From Mongoliimonas terrestris (GTDB lineage: Bacteria > Pseudomonadota > Alphaproteobacteria > Rhizobiales > Pleomorphomonadaceae), in the NCBI RefSeq assembly GCF_001927285.1, contig NZ_MSIG01000009.1, positions 1-64,000 of the forward strand: a stretch of 64,000 nt of DNA. The letters run 5' to 3'. The notes under the pieces were generated by a model. It worked only from the letters and a program-made list of their open reading frames with translations. It had not been told where the DNA came from and did no database searches. This document shows positions 50,586 to 59,311 of the stretch, one piece after another (position 1 is the first letter of the stretch; each line of letters starts with the position of its first letter). The position numbers were made by a program, and so were the translations under genes.

Positions 50586-51119
50586 ATGGCTGCGGTCTCC
50601 TATCTCGCTCTCGATGGTCTTCGGATCGGTCTCGTCGACGACAACGCCTATTCCCGCCGTCTCGTCCGCGCGATGCTCAACGGCTTCGGCATCCGGCAGA
50701 TTGTGGAAGGCGCCACGGCCCAGGATGGCTGGGACATGGTCGTGCGCGCACGGCCCGACATCCTGCTCCTCGACTGGAACCTCCCGGACGTGGACGGCGT
50801 CGCCCTCCTGAACCGGATCCGCACCCACCCCTCCGACGAGATCGCCACCCAGTATGTGGTGTTTCTCTCCGCCTACAGCGGCCAGCGCCAGGTGCTGACG
50901 GCGGTGCGCATCGGCGCCAACGACTTCATCGTCAAACCGGTTTCGCCGCGCCTGCTCTACGACCGGCTGAAGCGCCTCTCCACGGCCCGCATCGGCTACA
51001 TGCGCCGCGACGGCCGGGCGGTCCCGGTCCTGCCGGGCCAGATGCAGGTGCGCCTGCCCGAGCCGCCCGCGCCGGCCCGACCCGCTCCGCCGGAGACCGG
51101 CGACATCACCTATCTCTAG
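50586..51119 (+). CDS. Single-domain response regulator (CheY-like receiver)
   Basis: A 177-residue protein: a receiver domain at residues ~12-135 and a Pro-rich C-terminal tail without an output domain. The acidic pair is in GLVDDNAYSRRLV, the phosphoacceptor Asp in ILLLDWNLPDVDG, the switch Ser in VVFLSAYS, and the conserved Lys in FIVKPVS. A GTG at 50577 would add three residues. No histidine kinase lies nearby. The partner is unknown. The 225-bp region upstream of it, after the terminator, shows no gene. Confidence 0.85.
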   Translation: MAAVSYLALDGLRIGLVDDNAYSRRLVRAMLNGFGIRQIVEGATAQDGWDMVVRARPDILLLDWNLPDVDGVALLNRIRTHPSDEIATQYVVFLSAYSGQRQVLTAVRIGANDFIVKPVSPRLLYDRLKRLSTARIGYMRRDGRAVPVLPGQMQVRLPEPPAPARPAPPETGDITYL

Positions 51120-51195
51120 CCGACGCGGCCGCGCCCTTTCGGGCTGCCCGATGCGACGATTGCGGCGCACCGGGGCGGTTGCTACACGGATCCCC

Positions 51196-52554
51196 ATGAT
51201 GACCGCGCCCCCGTCCCTCCGGCTCGCGCTGGCCCAGGTCGGGCCAGCGGCGGGCGATGTCGACCGCGCTGTCGCCCTCGCGCGGCGCCTCCGCGCCGAG
51301 GCGGCGGCGGACGGCGCGGATCTCCTCGTCCTGCCGGAACTCTTCCTCGCCGGCGGCCCGTCCGCCGCGCCGCTACTCGACACCGATCGGCTGGAAGCCT
51401 GCCGCGCCGGCCTGGAGGCGCTTGCCGCCGACACCGCCGACGGCGGCCCGGGCCTCGTCGTCGGCAGCCCCACCCGGCAGGGCGACGACCTCCACGACAG
51501 CGCCGTCCTCCTCGACCGCGGACGGATCGAGCTCACCCGTCACCGGGCGGTGCCGGGCGGTCCGTTCAAGCCGGGTCCGATGCCCGGGCCGGTGCCGTTT
51601 CGCGGCGTCCGGCTCGGCGTACCGATCGGCGACGACCTCGCCCACGCGGACGTTGTGGAATGTCTGGTGGAGACCGGCGCGGACCTCCTCGTGTCGCCCG
51701 CCGCCTGGATCTTTGGCCCCGACAGCCAGGACACCATGCTGCAGACCGCCGTCGCACGGGTCGTGGAAAGCGATCTCGCCCTTGTGCTGGTGAACGCGGC
51801 CGGCGGCGACGGCGCGGTGGTGTGGGCGGGCGGCAGCTTCGCGCTCGGATCCGACCGCGGCCTCGCCGTCCAGTTGCCGATGTTCGAGCCCGCGCTCAGC
51901 CGTGCCGTCCTTGTCCGCGACGGCGCCGACCGCTGGTCCGTCGAACCCGGCGCCATCGCCGACACCCTCGAACCCGACGCCGCGCTCTGGCAGGCGCTCG
52001 TCACGGCGGCCCGCGGCTGGGTCGACGCCGCCGGCCGGCAGCGTCTCGCCCTCGACCTTTCCGCGCCCGAAAGCCTCGTCGCCGCCACCGTGGCGGTGGA
52101 CGCCTTCGGCGCCGACCGGGTGCTCGGCCTGATGCCGGATGCGGACTCGACGCGCAAGGCGGCCGTCCTCGCCGCCGCCCTCGGCATCCGCGTCGCGCCG
52201 CTGCCGCTCGCGCCTGTGATCGACGGCCTCGACCGCATGCTCGCGGACGGCGCGGCTGTCCCATCCGGCCCTGCCCTTCGGGACGCGCTCCTCCCCGTCG
52301 CCCGCGCCGCCGCGCTCGCTGCCGCCGCCGCCACGCACGACGCGCTCCTCGTCGGCGGCGACTGCGCCCATCCCGGCCCCCACGCCCTGTTCCGGCCTCT
52401 CGCGCCGGCCGACGTGGCGCGGCTCGCGGCTTGGCGCTCAGGGTCGCCCACCGCGTCCACCGACGCGAGCCGTACCGCGGATCCGGCTCCGCGTCCGCAT
52501 CCGTCCCCCGCTCCCGACGGCCTCCGCTTCGCCGCCCGACAAGGCGCGGCCTGA
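51196..52554 (+). CDS. NAD-synthetase-like (NadE) protein that has lost both active sites
   Basis: A 452-residue protein with the layout of glutamine-dependent NAD synthetase: a nitrilase-like domain (residues ~8-260) and a synthetase-like domain (~280-405). Family positions can be followed, but key residues are changed. The glutaminase Glu48 is kept (LVLPELFLAG), the catalytic Lys position reads TRHRAVP (R115-R117), and the catalytic Cys position reads GVPIGDD with Gly145. The ATP-binding SGGxDS becomes LSAPESL (288-294); TGNKSE becomes VGGDCA. The C-terminus is short by about 80 residues and ends in a Pro/Ala-rich tail. The frame is open and shows normal codon use. It cannot make NAD by the known chemistry, so it may be a regulatory pseudoenzyme or a decaying paralogue. 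A functional nadE should be elsewhere. Confidence 0.75.
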   Translation: MMTAPPSLRLALAQVGPAAGDVDRAVALARRLRAEAAADGADLLVLPELFLAGGPSAAPLLDTDRLEACRAGLEALAADTADGGPGLVVGSPTRQGDDLHDSAVLLDRGRIELTRHRAVPGGPFKPGPMPGPVPFRGVRLGVPIGDDLAHADVVECLVETGADLLVSPAAWIFGPDSQDTMLQTAVARVVESDLALVLVNAAGGDGAVVWAGGSFALGSDRGLAVQLPMFEPALSRAVLVRDGADRWSVEPGAIADTLEPDAALWQALVTAARGWVDAAGRQRLALDLSAPESLVAATVAVDAFGADRVLGLMPDADSTRKAAVLAAALGIRVAPLPLAPVIDGLDRMLADGAAVPSGPALRDALLPVARAAALAAAAATHDALLVGGDCAHPGPHALFRPLAPADVARLAAWRSGSPTASTDASRTADPAPRPHPSPAPDGLRFAARQGAA

Positions 52555-52593
52555 CCGCCGTCCTCCCCCTGCTGCCCCCCTCTGGTTCCCTTG

Positions 52594-53817
52594 ATGCCCG
52601 AAACACTCCGCGCCGGTTTCCGTTGGCTCGTCGCCGGCTGGCTGATGACCCTGTCCTCCAGCTTCGGGCAGACCTTCTTCGTCTCCATCTTCGCCGGCCA
52701 CCTGCAGCTCGCGCTCGGCCTTTCCGCCGGCGGCTTCGGCACGCTCTATTCGGCCGCGACGCTCGCCAGCGCCGTCACGCTGATGGTCGCCGGCAAGGTC
52801 ACCGACCGGGTGAAGCTCCGCGGCGTCGCGCTCTTCATGATGACGGGTCTTGCGGTCACGGCCGGCCTGATGAGCGTCGTCGCCCATCCGGCCATGCTGG
52901 TCGTGCTTCTCTTTGGCCTTCGTTTCTTCGGCCAGGGCATGATGAGCCACGTGGCCATGACCGGCATGGCCCGCTGGTTCCCGCGTTTGCGCGGGCGGGC
53001 GGTGTCGCTGGCCGCCCTCGGCCATCCGTCGGGCGAATCCGTGTTTCCGTTGATCGCCGTGGCGCTCATCGGCCTCGTCGGCTGGCGTGAGACGTGGGCG
53101 ATCGGGGCCGGCTTCCTCATCCTCGTCGCCATCCCGGCCACCGCGCTTCTCCTCCGCCGCGAGCCGGAGGACACCGCCGCCGCCCCGCTCCCCGGCGTGA
53201 CGCCGCACCCGGACGAGACCGGCCGCCACTGGACCCGGGCGGAGGTCTTGCGCGACGGCCTCTTCTACGCGCTGCAGCCCGGCGTCCTCGCTCCGCCGTT
53301 CGTGCTCACCGCCATCTTCTTCACCCAGGTGCCGCTCACGGCCGAGAAGGGCTGGCCGCTCGCCTGGTTCGCCGGCGCCTTCCCGATCTACGCGGGCACC
53401 ACGGTGATCACCAGCCTTGTGGCCGGCGTGGTGATCGACCGGTTCGGCGCGCGCCGCATCCTCCCGGTCTATCTCCTGCCCATGGGTCTCGCCGCCATCC
53501 TGATCGGGTTCGCTGAAGCGCCCTGGCTGCTGCCGGTCGCGCTCGGGCTGGCGGGCATGACCGCCGGCGGCGCCAACACGCTTCTCGGCGCGCTCTGGGC
53601 GGAGCTCTACGGCACGCGCCACCTCGGCGCCGTCCGCGGGCTCGCCACCTCGGGCCTCGTGTTCGCGTCGGCCCTGTCGCCGGCCCTCGTAGGCCTCCTT
53701 GCCGACGCCGGCATCCCGGTCGCCACCACGTTGATCGCGCTCGGCCTCTATTCCGTGCTCGCCGCGGCCGTCATGGCCGTGGTGTCGGTCGCGGTCGGCC
53801 GCCGACGGACCGCCTGA
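52594..53817 (+). CDS. Major facilitator superfamily transporter
   Basis: A 407-residue membrane protein with twelve predicted transmembrane segments, beginning MPETLRAGFRWLVAGWLMTL. The loop between helices 2 and 3 has GKVTDRVKLRG, the place of the MFS motif GxxxDRxGRR. Substrate is unknown. The ATG at 52594 is used; a TTG lies one codon before. It starts 39 bp after the NadE-like gene, so the two may be co-transcribed. It converges with the next gene at a distance of 4 bp. Confidence 0.85.
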   Translation: MPETLRAGFRWLVAGWLMTLSSSFGQTFFVSIFAGHLQLALGLSAGGFGTLYSAATLASAVTLMVAGKVTDRVKLRGVALFMMTGLAVTAGLMSVVAHPAMLVVLLFGLRFFGQGMMSHVAMTGMARWFPRLRGRAVSLAALGHPSGESVFPLIAVALIGLVGWRETWAIGAGFLILVAIPATALLLRREPEDTAAAPLPGVTPHPDETGRHWTRAEVLRDGLFYALQPGVLAPPFVLTAIFFTQVPLTAEKGWPLAWFAGAFPIYAGTTVITSLVAGVVIDRFGARRILPVYLLPMGLAAILIGFAEAPWLLPVALGLAGMTAGGANTLLGALWAELYGTRHLGAVRGLATSGLVFASALSPALVGLLADAGIPVATTLIALGLYSVLAAAVMAVVSVAVGRRRTA

Positions 53818-53821
53818 AACT

Positions 53822-55084
53822 TCAAACGGCAGCCGGCGTCGCCGCCGCGCGGGCGCGCTCCAGCACCCGCCAGACGAAGACCACGCCGACAACGATCAAC
53901 AGGCCCGAGATGGACAGCGTGAGCGGATCCTGCCCCGGCACCGGGGGGATCGCCATGGCCTCCAGATTGCGCGTCTGTGCCAGGCCGAAGCCTGACGCCA
54001 GGAAGGCGAGCGCCATGAGGGCGATCAGCTCGCCGCGGCGGGCATGGTCGCGCAAGGTCGGCGCCAGGAAGGCCGCGCCGACGGCGATCACCGGCAGGTC
54101 GTAGTCGTAGGCGTAGGGGCTGATGGATAGCGCCAGCACCGCCATCATGCCGATCGCCTGCCGCGTCTCGAACCGCCGCACGGCGAGCGCCGCGAGGCCG
54201 AGCGCCACCGCGGCGACGATCCCGTGCACCAGGATGGCGATCTCCGGCGACGGCACCAGGGTGCGCACGGTGGAATAGGGCGACACCATCCGGAACAGCG
54301 GGAACAGCCCCTCCGCCATCAGGAACTTCGCCTCGCCCGCGCCCGCCACGAAGGCGCCCCACACCGCGGGTCCGAGCAGCGCGGTGGCAAGAAGGCTCGT
54401 CAGCGCCACCGTGACGGCGGCGATCGCCACCACCGCCCACCGCCGGGTGAGCACCGTGAACAGCGCGAAGGTCACCGCGATGTGCGGCTTGATCACCATC
54501 AGGCCGAGCGGCAGCCCGGCCCGCCGGCGCCCGTCCGCCAGCGCCAGCCCCGCCAGACCGATCAGCGTGCCGGTCAGGAAGCCGTTCTGGCCGCAGCTCA
54601 CCGTTACCGTCATGGCGGGGAAGAAGGCCACCAGCACCAGGGCGAAGGCGTCGCCGGCGATCCGGCGCAGGACGATGAGGTAGGCCGCCATGGTGGCGCC
54701 GATGAAGACGCCGTATCCCAGCCACACCGGCAGCAGGGCGAGCGCCGCCACCACCAGGTTGAACGGCGGCGGATAGTTCCACGGCATGATGGTTTCAGGC
54801 GTGTCCCAACCCGCGTAGGCCGCCTCGGCCTCTGCCATCTTCAAGAACGCGTAGGCGTCGACGATCTCGCCCCGCCAGACCATCTGGCCGGCCACATGGA
54901 ACACCTCGTAGTCCACCAGCTCCTTGGATCCGTCGGTTTCGACCAGACCCGACAGCGTCAGCATCCGCATCACGATGGAAAGCGCGAGCACGACGACAAG
55001 AAGCGCCACGTGCCGCTTGAGCACGCTGCCGAACCGGGGCGTCGCGGGCGCGGCGGGGGTCATGGGCGTGTTGGTTGCGCTCAT
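53822..55084 (-). CDS. GT87-like (DUF2029) integral membrane glycosyltransferase
   Basis: A 420-residue protein with about ten transmembrane helices and a first extracytoplasmic loop containing VDYEVFHVAGQMVWRGE and PWNYPPPFNLVVAAL. These resemble polyprenyl-phosphate-sugar-dependent alpha-mannosyltransferases (GT-C fold, DUF2029). The acidic residue in DYEVF would be the catalytic site. Substrate and acceptor are unknown. The start at 55084 gives a Pro/Ala-rich cytoplasmic N-terminus. Divergent from gltX. Confidence 0.8.
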   Translation of the reverse strand: MSATNTPMTPAAPATPRFGSVLKRHVALLVVVLALSIVMRMLTLSGLVETDGSKELVDYEVFHVAGQMVWRGEIVDAYAFLKMAEAEAAYAGWDTPETIMPWNYPPPFNLVVAALALLPVWLGYGVFIGATMAAYLIVLRRIAGDAFALVLVAFFPAMTVTVSCGQNGFLTGTLIGLAGLALADGRRRAGLPLGLMVIKPHIAVTFALFTVLTRRWAVVAIAAVTVALTSLLATALLGPAVWGAFVAGAGEAKFLMAEGLFPLFRMVSPYSTVRTLVPSPEIAILVHGIVAAVALGLAALAVRRFETRQAIGMMAVLALSISPYAYDYDLPVIAVGAAFLAPTLRDHARRGELIALMALAFLASGFGLAQTRNLEAMAIPPVPGQDPLTLSISGLLIVVGVVFVWRVLERARAAATPAAV

Positions 55085-55292
55085 AAGGGCTCGCGGTCGC
55101 GTATGGTCTTGAGGGTCGGGCGTTCCGGACCCTAGTCGAGCGCCTTTAACATTGAGTTCTTGCAATGCGAGAATCCGCCGGCATCGTTCTGCTCCTTCAC
55201 CCGCCCCGCCCGCGCGCGCGGCCCACGATCGCGCGCCTCGGCCGCGCGGGAGCGGTTGCCGGCGCACGGGGCAGGGGGTAGAGACGGATCCC

Positions 55293-56660
55293 ATGACCCT
55301 CACCGTCCGCTTCGCCCCGTCGCCGACCGGCTACATCCACATCGGCAATGCCCGCACGGCGCTGTTCAACTGGCTCATGGTGCGCCGGCACGGCGGCCGC
55401 TTCGTGCTTCGCCTGGACGACACCGACCGCGCCCGCTCCACCGACGCCTTCGCCGCCGCCATCGCGGAGGATCTCGCCTGGCTGCAGGTGCGCCCCGATC
55501 AGGTGGTGCGCCAGTCCGACCGGTTCGACCGCTACGACGCGGTCAAGGCCGCACTCGTCGCCAAGGGCCTGCTCTATCCGGCCTACGAGACCGCGGAGGA
55601 GCTCGACTACGGCCGCCGCCGGCAGCGCGCCCGGGGCCTGCCGCCCGTCTACGACCGGGCCGCGCTCCGCCTGACCGCCGACGACCGCGCGCGCCTGGAG
55701 GCGGAGGGGAGGGCGCCGCACTGGCGCTTCCTCCTGCCGAACTTCACCGCCGATCCGTTCGAGCCGGAGCGCCGCGAGGTGCACTGGGACGACCTCTGCC
55801 GCGGCCCGCAGACCGTCGACCTCGGCTCCCTGTCCGACCCGGTGCTGATCCGCGCCGACGGCACCTATCTCTACACCCTGCCGTCCGTGATCGACGACAT
55901 CGACCTCGGCATCACCCACGTCATCCGCGGCGAGGACCACGTCACCAACACCGGCGTCCAGATCGCCATCTTCCAGGCGCTGGACGGCACCGTCCCGGCC
56001 TTCGGCCACCACAACCTTCTCACGGACACGAGCGGGGAGGGGCTTTCCAAGCGCACAGGCGCCCTCTCCATCCGGTCGCTGCGCGACCGCGGCCTGGAGC
56101 CGGAGGCGGTCGCGGCCCTGGCGGTCGGCATCGGCACCAGCCACGCGGTGGAGCCCGTCGCCTCCGTGGACGCCCTCGCGGCCGGCTTCGATCCGGCCGA
56201 CGCGTCGAAATCCGCCGCCCGGTTCGACCCGGCCGACCTCGATGCGCTCAACGCCCGCACCGTCCATGCCCTCCCCTTCGAGCGCGTCGCGCCCCGCCTC
56301 GCCGCCCTCGGCGCGCCCGCCGATCCGGCCTTCTGGGCCGCCGTCGCCGGCAACTGCGCCACCGTCGCGGAGGCCCGCACCTGGGCCGACGTGGTCGCCG
56401 GCACCGGCCTGACGCCCGTCATCGCCGAGGAGGATCGCGCCTTCGTCGCCGAGGCCGCCCGGCTTCTTCCGGCCGAGCCGTTCGACGGCGACACCTTCCG
56501 CGCCTGGACCAACGCCCTCAAGGCCGCCACCGGCCGCAAGGGGCGGGGGCTCTTCATGCCGCTCCGCCTCGCCCTCACCGGCCTCGACCACGGCCCGGAG
56601 ATGGCGGCGCTCCTCCCCCTCATCGGCCGCGACGAAGCGCTCCGACGCCTCTCGCCGTGA
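55293..56660 (+). CDS. gltX: Glutamyl-tRNA synthetase
   Basis: A 455-residue class I synthetase. The HIGH motif reads HIGN in [20 protein letters not shown], and the KMSKS motif reads GLSKRTG. Other landmarks are [10 protein letters not shown] and [16 protein letters not shown]. Alphaproteobacteria often carry two GltX proteins, one charging tRNA-Glu and tRNA-Gln broadly and one specialised. The shorter length and the LSKRTG form suit the second type, but specificity cannot be read directly. The ATG at 55293 gives [13 protein letters not shown]. GltX makes the Glu-tRNA used for translation and for haem synthesis. Confidence 0.9.
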   Translation: MTLTVRFAPSPTGYIHIGNARTALFNWLMVRRHGGRFVLRLDDTDRARSTDAFAAAIAEDLAWLQVRPDQVVRQSDRFDRYDAVKAALVAKGLLYPAYETAEELDYGRRRQRARGLPPVYDRAALRLTADDRARLEAEGRAPHWRFLLPNFTADPFEPERREVHWDDLCRGPQTVDLGSLSDPVLIRADGTYLYTLPSVIDDIDLGITHVIRGEDHVTNTGVQIAIFQALDGTVPAFGHHNLLTDTSGEGLSKRTGALSIRSLRDRGLEPEAVAALAVGIGTSHAVEPVASVDALAAGFDPADASKSAARFDPADLDALNARTVHALPFERVAPRLAALGAPADPAFWAAVAGNCATVAEARTWADVVAGTGLTPVIAEEDRAFVAEAARLLPAEPFDGDTFRAWTNALKAATGRKGRGLFMPLRLALTGLDHGPEMAALLPLIGRDEALRRLSP

Positions 56661-56781
56661 CGCGCCCTCCGGCGCGCCGCGCAACGATCCCCCGCGTTCC
56701 GTCTTTCAATCGACACGGCCAGGGGCCACATAAGGTGCGCAGCGGCCGCTCGCCGCTCCACGAGGGGACACCGTCCGACCC

Positions 56782-57285
56782 ATGATGATGCGCATGATCG
56801 CGGCCGTTGCCGCGCTGGCTCTTTCCGTCACCGGCGCCCTGGCGCAGGATCCGGATCTCATCTTCAAGCGCTCCACCGTCTGGAAATTCCTGACGCCCGA
56901 CCACAAGCTCGCCGTCTACGCCATCGACGACCCGCTGGTCGGCGGCGTCGCCTGCCATTTCACCGTGCCCGAGAAGGGCGGCGTGGAGGGCATGCTGGGC
57001 ATCGCCGAGGAGGTCTCCGACATCTCGCTCGCCTGCCGCCAGATCGGCCCCGTCGTCTTCAAGCAGAAGTTCGAGCAGGGCGAGGACATGTACCGCCAGA
57101 GCCGCTCGCTCTTCTTCAAGAAGATGCAGATCGTCCGCGGCTGCGACGCGGCGCGCAACGTGCTCGTCTACCTGGTCTATTCGGACCGGCTGATCGAGGG
57201 CAGCCCGAAGAACTCCACCTCGTCCGTCCCCATCATGCCCTGGGGCGACGCCGCTGCCCCGAAGTGCGCCGACTGGCTGGACTGA
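56782..57285 (+). CDS. CreA-family periplasmic protein
   Basis: A 167-residue secreted protein: signal peptide (MIAAVAALALSVTGALAQ), then a CreA domain with YAIDDPLVGGVACHFTVPEK, GIAEEVSDISLACRQIGPV and SLFFKKMQIVRGCDAARNVL. Three cysteines are conserved in the family. CreA in E. coli is co-located with the CreBC two-component system, but its role is unknown. The first methionines MMMRM offer several starts; 56782 is the earliest. Confidence 0.85.
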   Translation: MMMRMIAAVAALALSVTGALAQDPDLIFKRSTVWKFLTPDHKLAVYAIDDPLVGGVACHFTVPEKGGVEGMLGIAEEVSDISLACRQIGPVVFKQKFEQGEDMYRQSRSLFFKKMQIVRGCDAARNVLVYLVYSDRLIEGSPKNSTSSVPIMPWGDAAAPKCADWLD

Positions 57286-57360
57286 GGCGGGGAGGGCGGG
57301 CAATGACGATGGTGGCGGACAAACCGGCCTCCGTCGTCCCGCCACACCCCACCCCAGGAC

Positions 57361-57460
57361 GTCACCCCGGCGAAAGCCGGGGCCCAACCGTCGGCGGTCG
57401 CATCCGCACCGTCGGGCCTTCCCCCGCCTTCGCTTGGATCCCGGCGTCCGCCGGGATGAC
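57361..57460. repeat. Paired REP-like element, family A (100 bp)
   Basis: The left half GTCACCCCGGCGAAAGCCGG (from 57361) continues GGCCCAACCG and is identical over 30 bp to the copy at 40700. The right half TTGGATCCCGGCGTCCGCCG ends GGATGAC at 57460. It lies between the convergent CreA-family gene and phnE. Confidence 0.8.
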
Positions 57461-57483
57461 GGTGGCGGAAGGGGAACCCTTCC

Positions 57484-58359
57484 TCACGTCTGGCGCACGC
57501 CGATCACCGCGAAGCGCAGACGGCTCGACACCCAGTCGATCGCCGACACCGCGATCAGCACCAGGATGATGATAAAGGACACGTGCTGGTACTCCAGCGT
57601 CCGGATCTGCTCGTAGAGATGCAGGCCGATGCCGCCGGCGCCCACGATGCCGATGATGGTGGCCGAGCGCGTGTTGCTCTCGATGTAGTAGAGCACCTGG
57701 CTGGCGAACAGCGGCAGCACCTGCGGCAGCAAGCCGAAGCGCACCTGATGCAGGTTGCCGCCGCCGGTCGACTTGATGCCCTCGGACGCCTTTCCGTCCG
57801 CCGCCTCGATCGCCTCGGAGAACAGCTTGCCGAACGCGCCGAAGTCGGACGTCATGATGGCGAGCACGCCGGCGAAGGGACCGAGCCCCACCACGTTCAC
57901 CCAGATCAGCGCCCAGATCAGCGCGTCCACGCTGCGGATGGTGTCGAGGCTGCGGCGCACGAAGAAGCGCGCGATCCAGCTCGGGATCACGTTGCGCGCG
58001 GCCAGGAAGCCGAACGGCAGGGCCAGTGTGGCGGCCAGCACCGTGCCGAGGATGGCGATCGCGACGGTCTCGGCCAGCGCGTGGACATAGACGAGCGCCT
58101 TCGACAGCGTCTCCGGGTTCGGCGGAATCATGTAGACGACGAACTTGCCGAGTTCCCCCAAGCCGAGGAACACGCGCCACCACGTCGTCTCCAGGATGCT
58201 GAGCCCGTAGACGAACAGCCCGACCAGCAGCACGATCGTGCCGATGGTGACGGCCCGCGCCTTCATGTCGGTCCTGAACACGTCCGGGTAGGCGGCGCGC
58301 AGCCGGGGGCCCTCTTCACGGGCGATGGCCGAGAGGGTGCGCTGGTTGGTGGCGGTCAT
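57484..58359 (-). CDS. phnE: Phosphonate-type ABC transporter permease (second PhnE)
   Basis: A 291-residue permease with about six transmembrane helices and the inner-membrane ABC fold. The EAA-like loop and landmarks are SVDALIWALIWVNVVGLGPF, SEGIKSTGGGNLHQVRFGLL and GIVGAGGIGLHLYEQIRTLE. It is last in phnC-D-E-E, and its start overlaps the stop of the first PhnE by one base, indicating coupled translation. Two different PhnE proteins probably form a heterodimer. Confidence 0.93.
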   Translation of the reverse strand: MTATNQRTLSAIAREEGPRLRAAYPDVFRTDMKARAVTIGTIVLLVGLFVYGLSILETTWWRVFLGLGELGKFVVYMIPPNPETLSKALVYVHALAETVAIAILGTVLAATLALPFGFLAARNVIPSWIARFFVRRSLDTIRSVDALIWALIWVNVVGLGPFAGVLAIMTSDFGAFGKLFSEAIEAADGKASEGIKSTGGGNLHQVRFGLLPQVLPLFASQVLYYIESNTRSATIIGIVGAGGIGLHLYEQIRTLEYQHVSFIIILVLIAVSAIDWVSSRLRFAVIGVRQT

Positions 58360-59234
58360 CAGTGGGCCTCCCGGCCGATCAGCGCGTGGCGGGCGCGCTC
58401 GGTTGCCATGTCGATCACGAACACGGTGACGATCAGAAGGATCAGGATGGCCGAGACGTCCGAGTAGTAGAACTTGCGCACCGACTCCAGGAGGTCCTGG
58501 CCGATGCCGCCGGCGCCGACGAAGCCCATGATGGCGGCGCCGCGCACGTTGATCTCGAAGCGCAGCAGCGTGTAGCTGAAGAAGTTGGAGAGCACCTGCG
58601 GCACCACCGCGAAGCGGATCACCTGAACCCGGTTGCCGCCGCTCGCCACGATGCCGTCCACCGGCTTCATGTCGATGTTTTCCACCACCTCGGAGAAGAG
58701 CTTGCCGAGGGCGCCCGTGGTGTGGATGGCGATGGCGAGGACGCCCGGCAGCGGACCGAGCCCGAACGCCACCACGAAGATGAGCGCGAACACGATCTCC
58801 GGCACCGTCCGGCAGAACTCCAGGAAGCGGCGCACCACCGCCATCTCCAGCGCCGAACGGGTCAGGTTGCGCGCCGCCGGAAAGCAGAGCGCGAACCCCA
58901 GCACCGCGCCGACGATCGTGCCCACGTAGGCGATCATCAGCGTCTCGATCAGCAGGCGCATCCAATGGGTGATGCCCCAGTACCATTCGCGGATGTCGGT
59001 CAGCACGAAGGCGCCGTTGTCCAGGAAGGCGAGCCGTTCGATGTAGCTCGTGAAGTTGCCGATCCGCGCCGCCAGCTTGGCAAGGTTCACCTCCGCCATC
59101 CAGCCGGACGTGACGATCACCAGGGCGAACACCAGGATGCCGAGGATCATGCGGTTTCGGCGTGCCGCGATGGCATCCGCGTAGGCGCCTTTCAGCGCGT
59201 CGATGCGTTGCGGATTGGGGCTGAAGGACGACAA
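58359..59234 (-). CDS. phnE: Phosphonate-type ABC transporter permease (first PhnE)
   Basis: A permease of about 291 residues with the same fold: RTVPEIVFALIFVVAFGLGP, VDGIVASGGNRVQVIRFAVV and GFVGAGGIGQDLLESVRKFY. The open frame extends to an ATG at 59276, but that codon sits inside the perfect hairpin 59264-59293 with its T-run, so it is unlikely as a start. A TTG at 59234 (SSFSPNPQRIDALKGAYADA after it) with GGGAG eight bases upstream matches the family N-terminus and gives the same length as the second PhnE. A GTG at 59255 is another option. Confidence 0.88.
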   Translation of the reverse strand: MSSFSPNPQRIDALKGAYADAIAARRNRMILGILVFALVIVTSGWMAEVNLAKLAARIGNFTSYIERLAFLDNGAFVLTDIREWYWGITHWMRLLIETLMIAYVGTIVGAVLGFALCFPAARNLTRSALEMAVVRRFLEFCRTVPEIVFALIFVVAFGLGPLPGVLAIAIHTTGALGKLFSEVVENIDMKPVDGIVASGGNRVQVIRFAVVPQVLSNFFSYTLLRFEINVRGAAIMGFVGAGGIGQDLLESVRKFYYSDVSAILILLIVTVFVIDMATERARHALIGREAH

Positions 59235-59258
59235 GGGCGCGGCTCCCGGCTGCACAAG

Positions 59259-59293
59259 AAAAACCGGCCGGACCATGGCGATGGTCCGGCCGG
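59259..59293 (-). terminator. Rho-independent terminator between phnD and phnE
   Basis: On the minus strand a perfect 13-bp stem CCGGCCGGACCAT/ATGGTCCGGCCGG with a CGCC loop is followed by TTTTTCTTG. It lies 18 bp after the phnD stop. The second arm contains the ATG that would otherwise be the phnE start. It probably stops most transcripts after phnD, so the binding protein is made in excess over the permeases. Partial read-through supplies phnE-phnE. Confidence 0.85.
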
Positions 59294-59311
59294 CATGCGT
59301 GATCGGATCGA

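Noticed and set aside
51196-52554. Functional NAD synthetase
   Set aside because: The catalytic Cys and the ATP-binding SGGxDS loop expected in NadE are missing, so a working enzyme is not supported.
57361-57460. Plain rho-independent terminator between the CreA-family gene and phnE
   Set aside because: The palindrome has no T-run and is a copy of the dispersed family A element. It may still affect termination, but it is recorded as a repeat.
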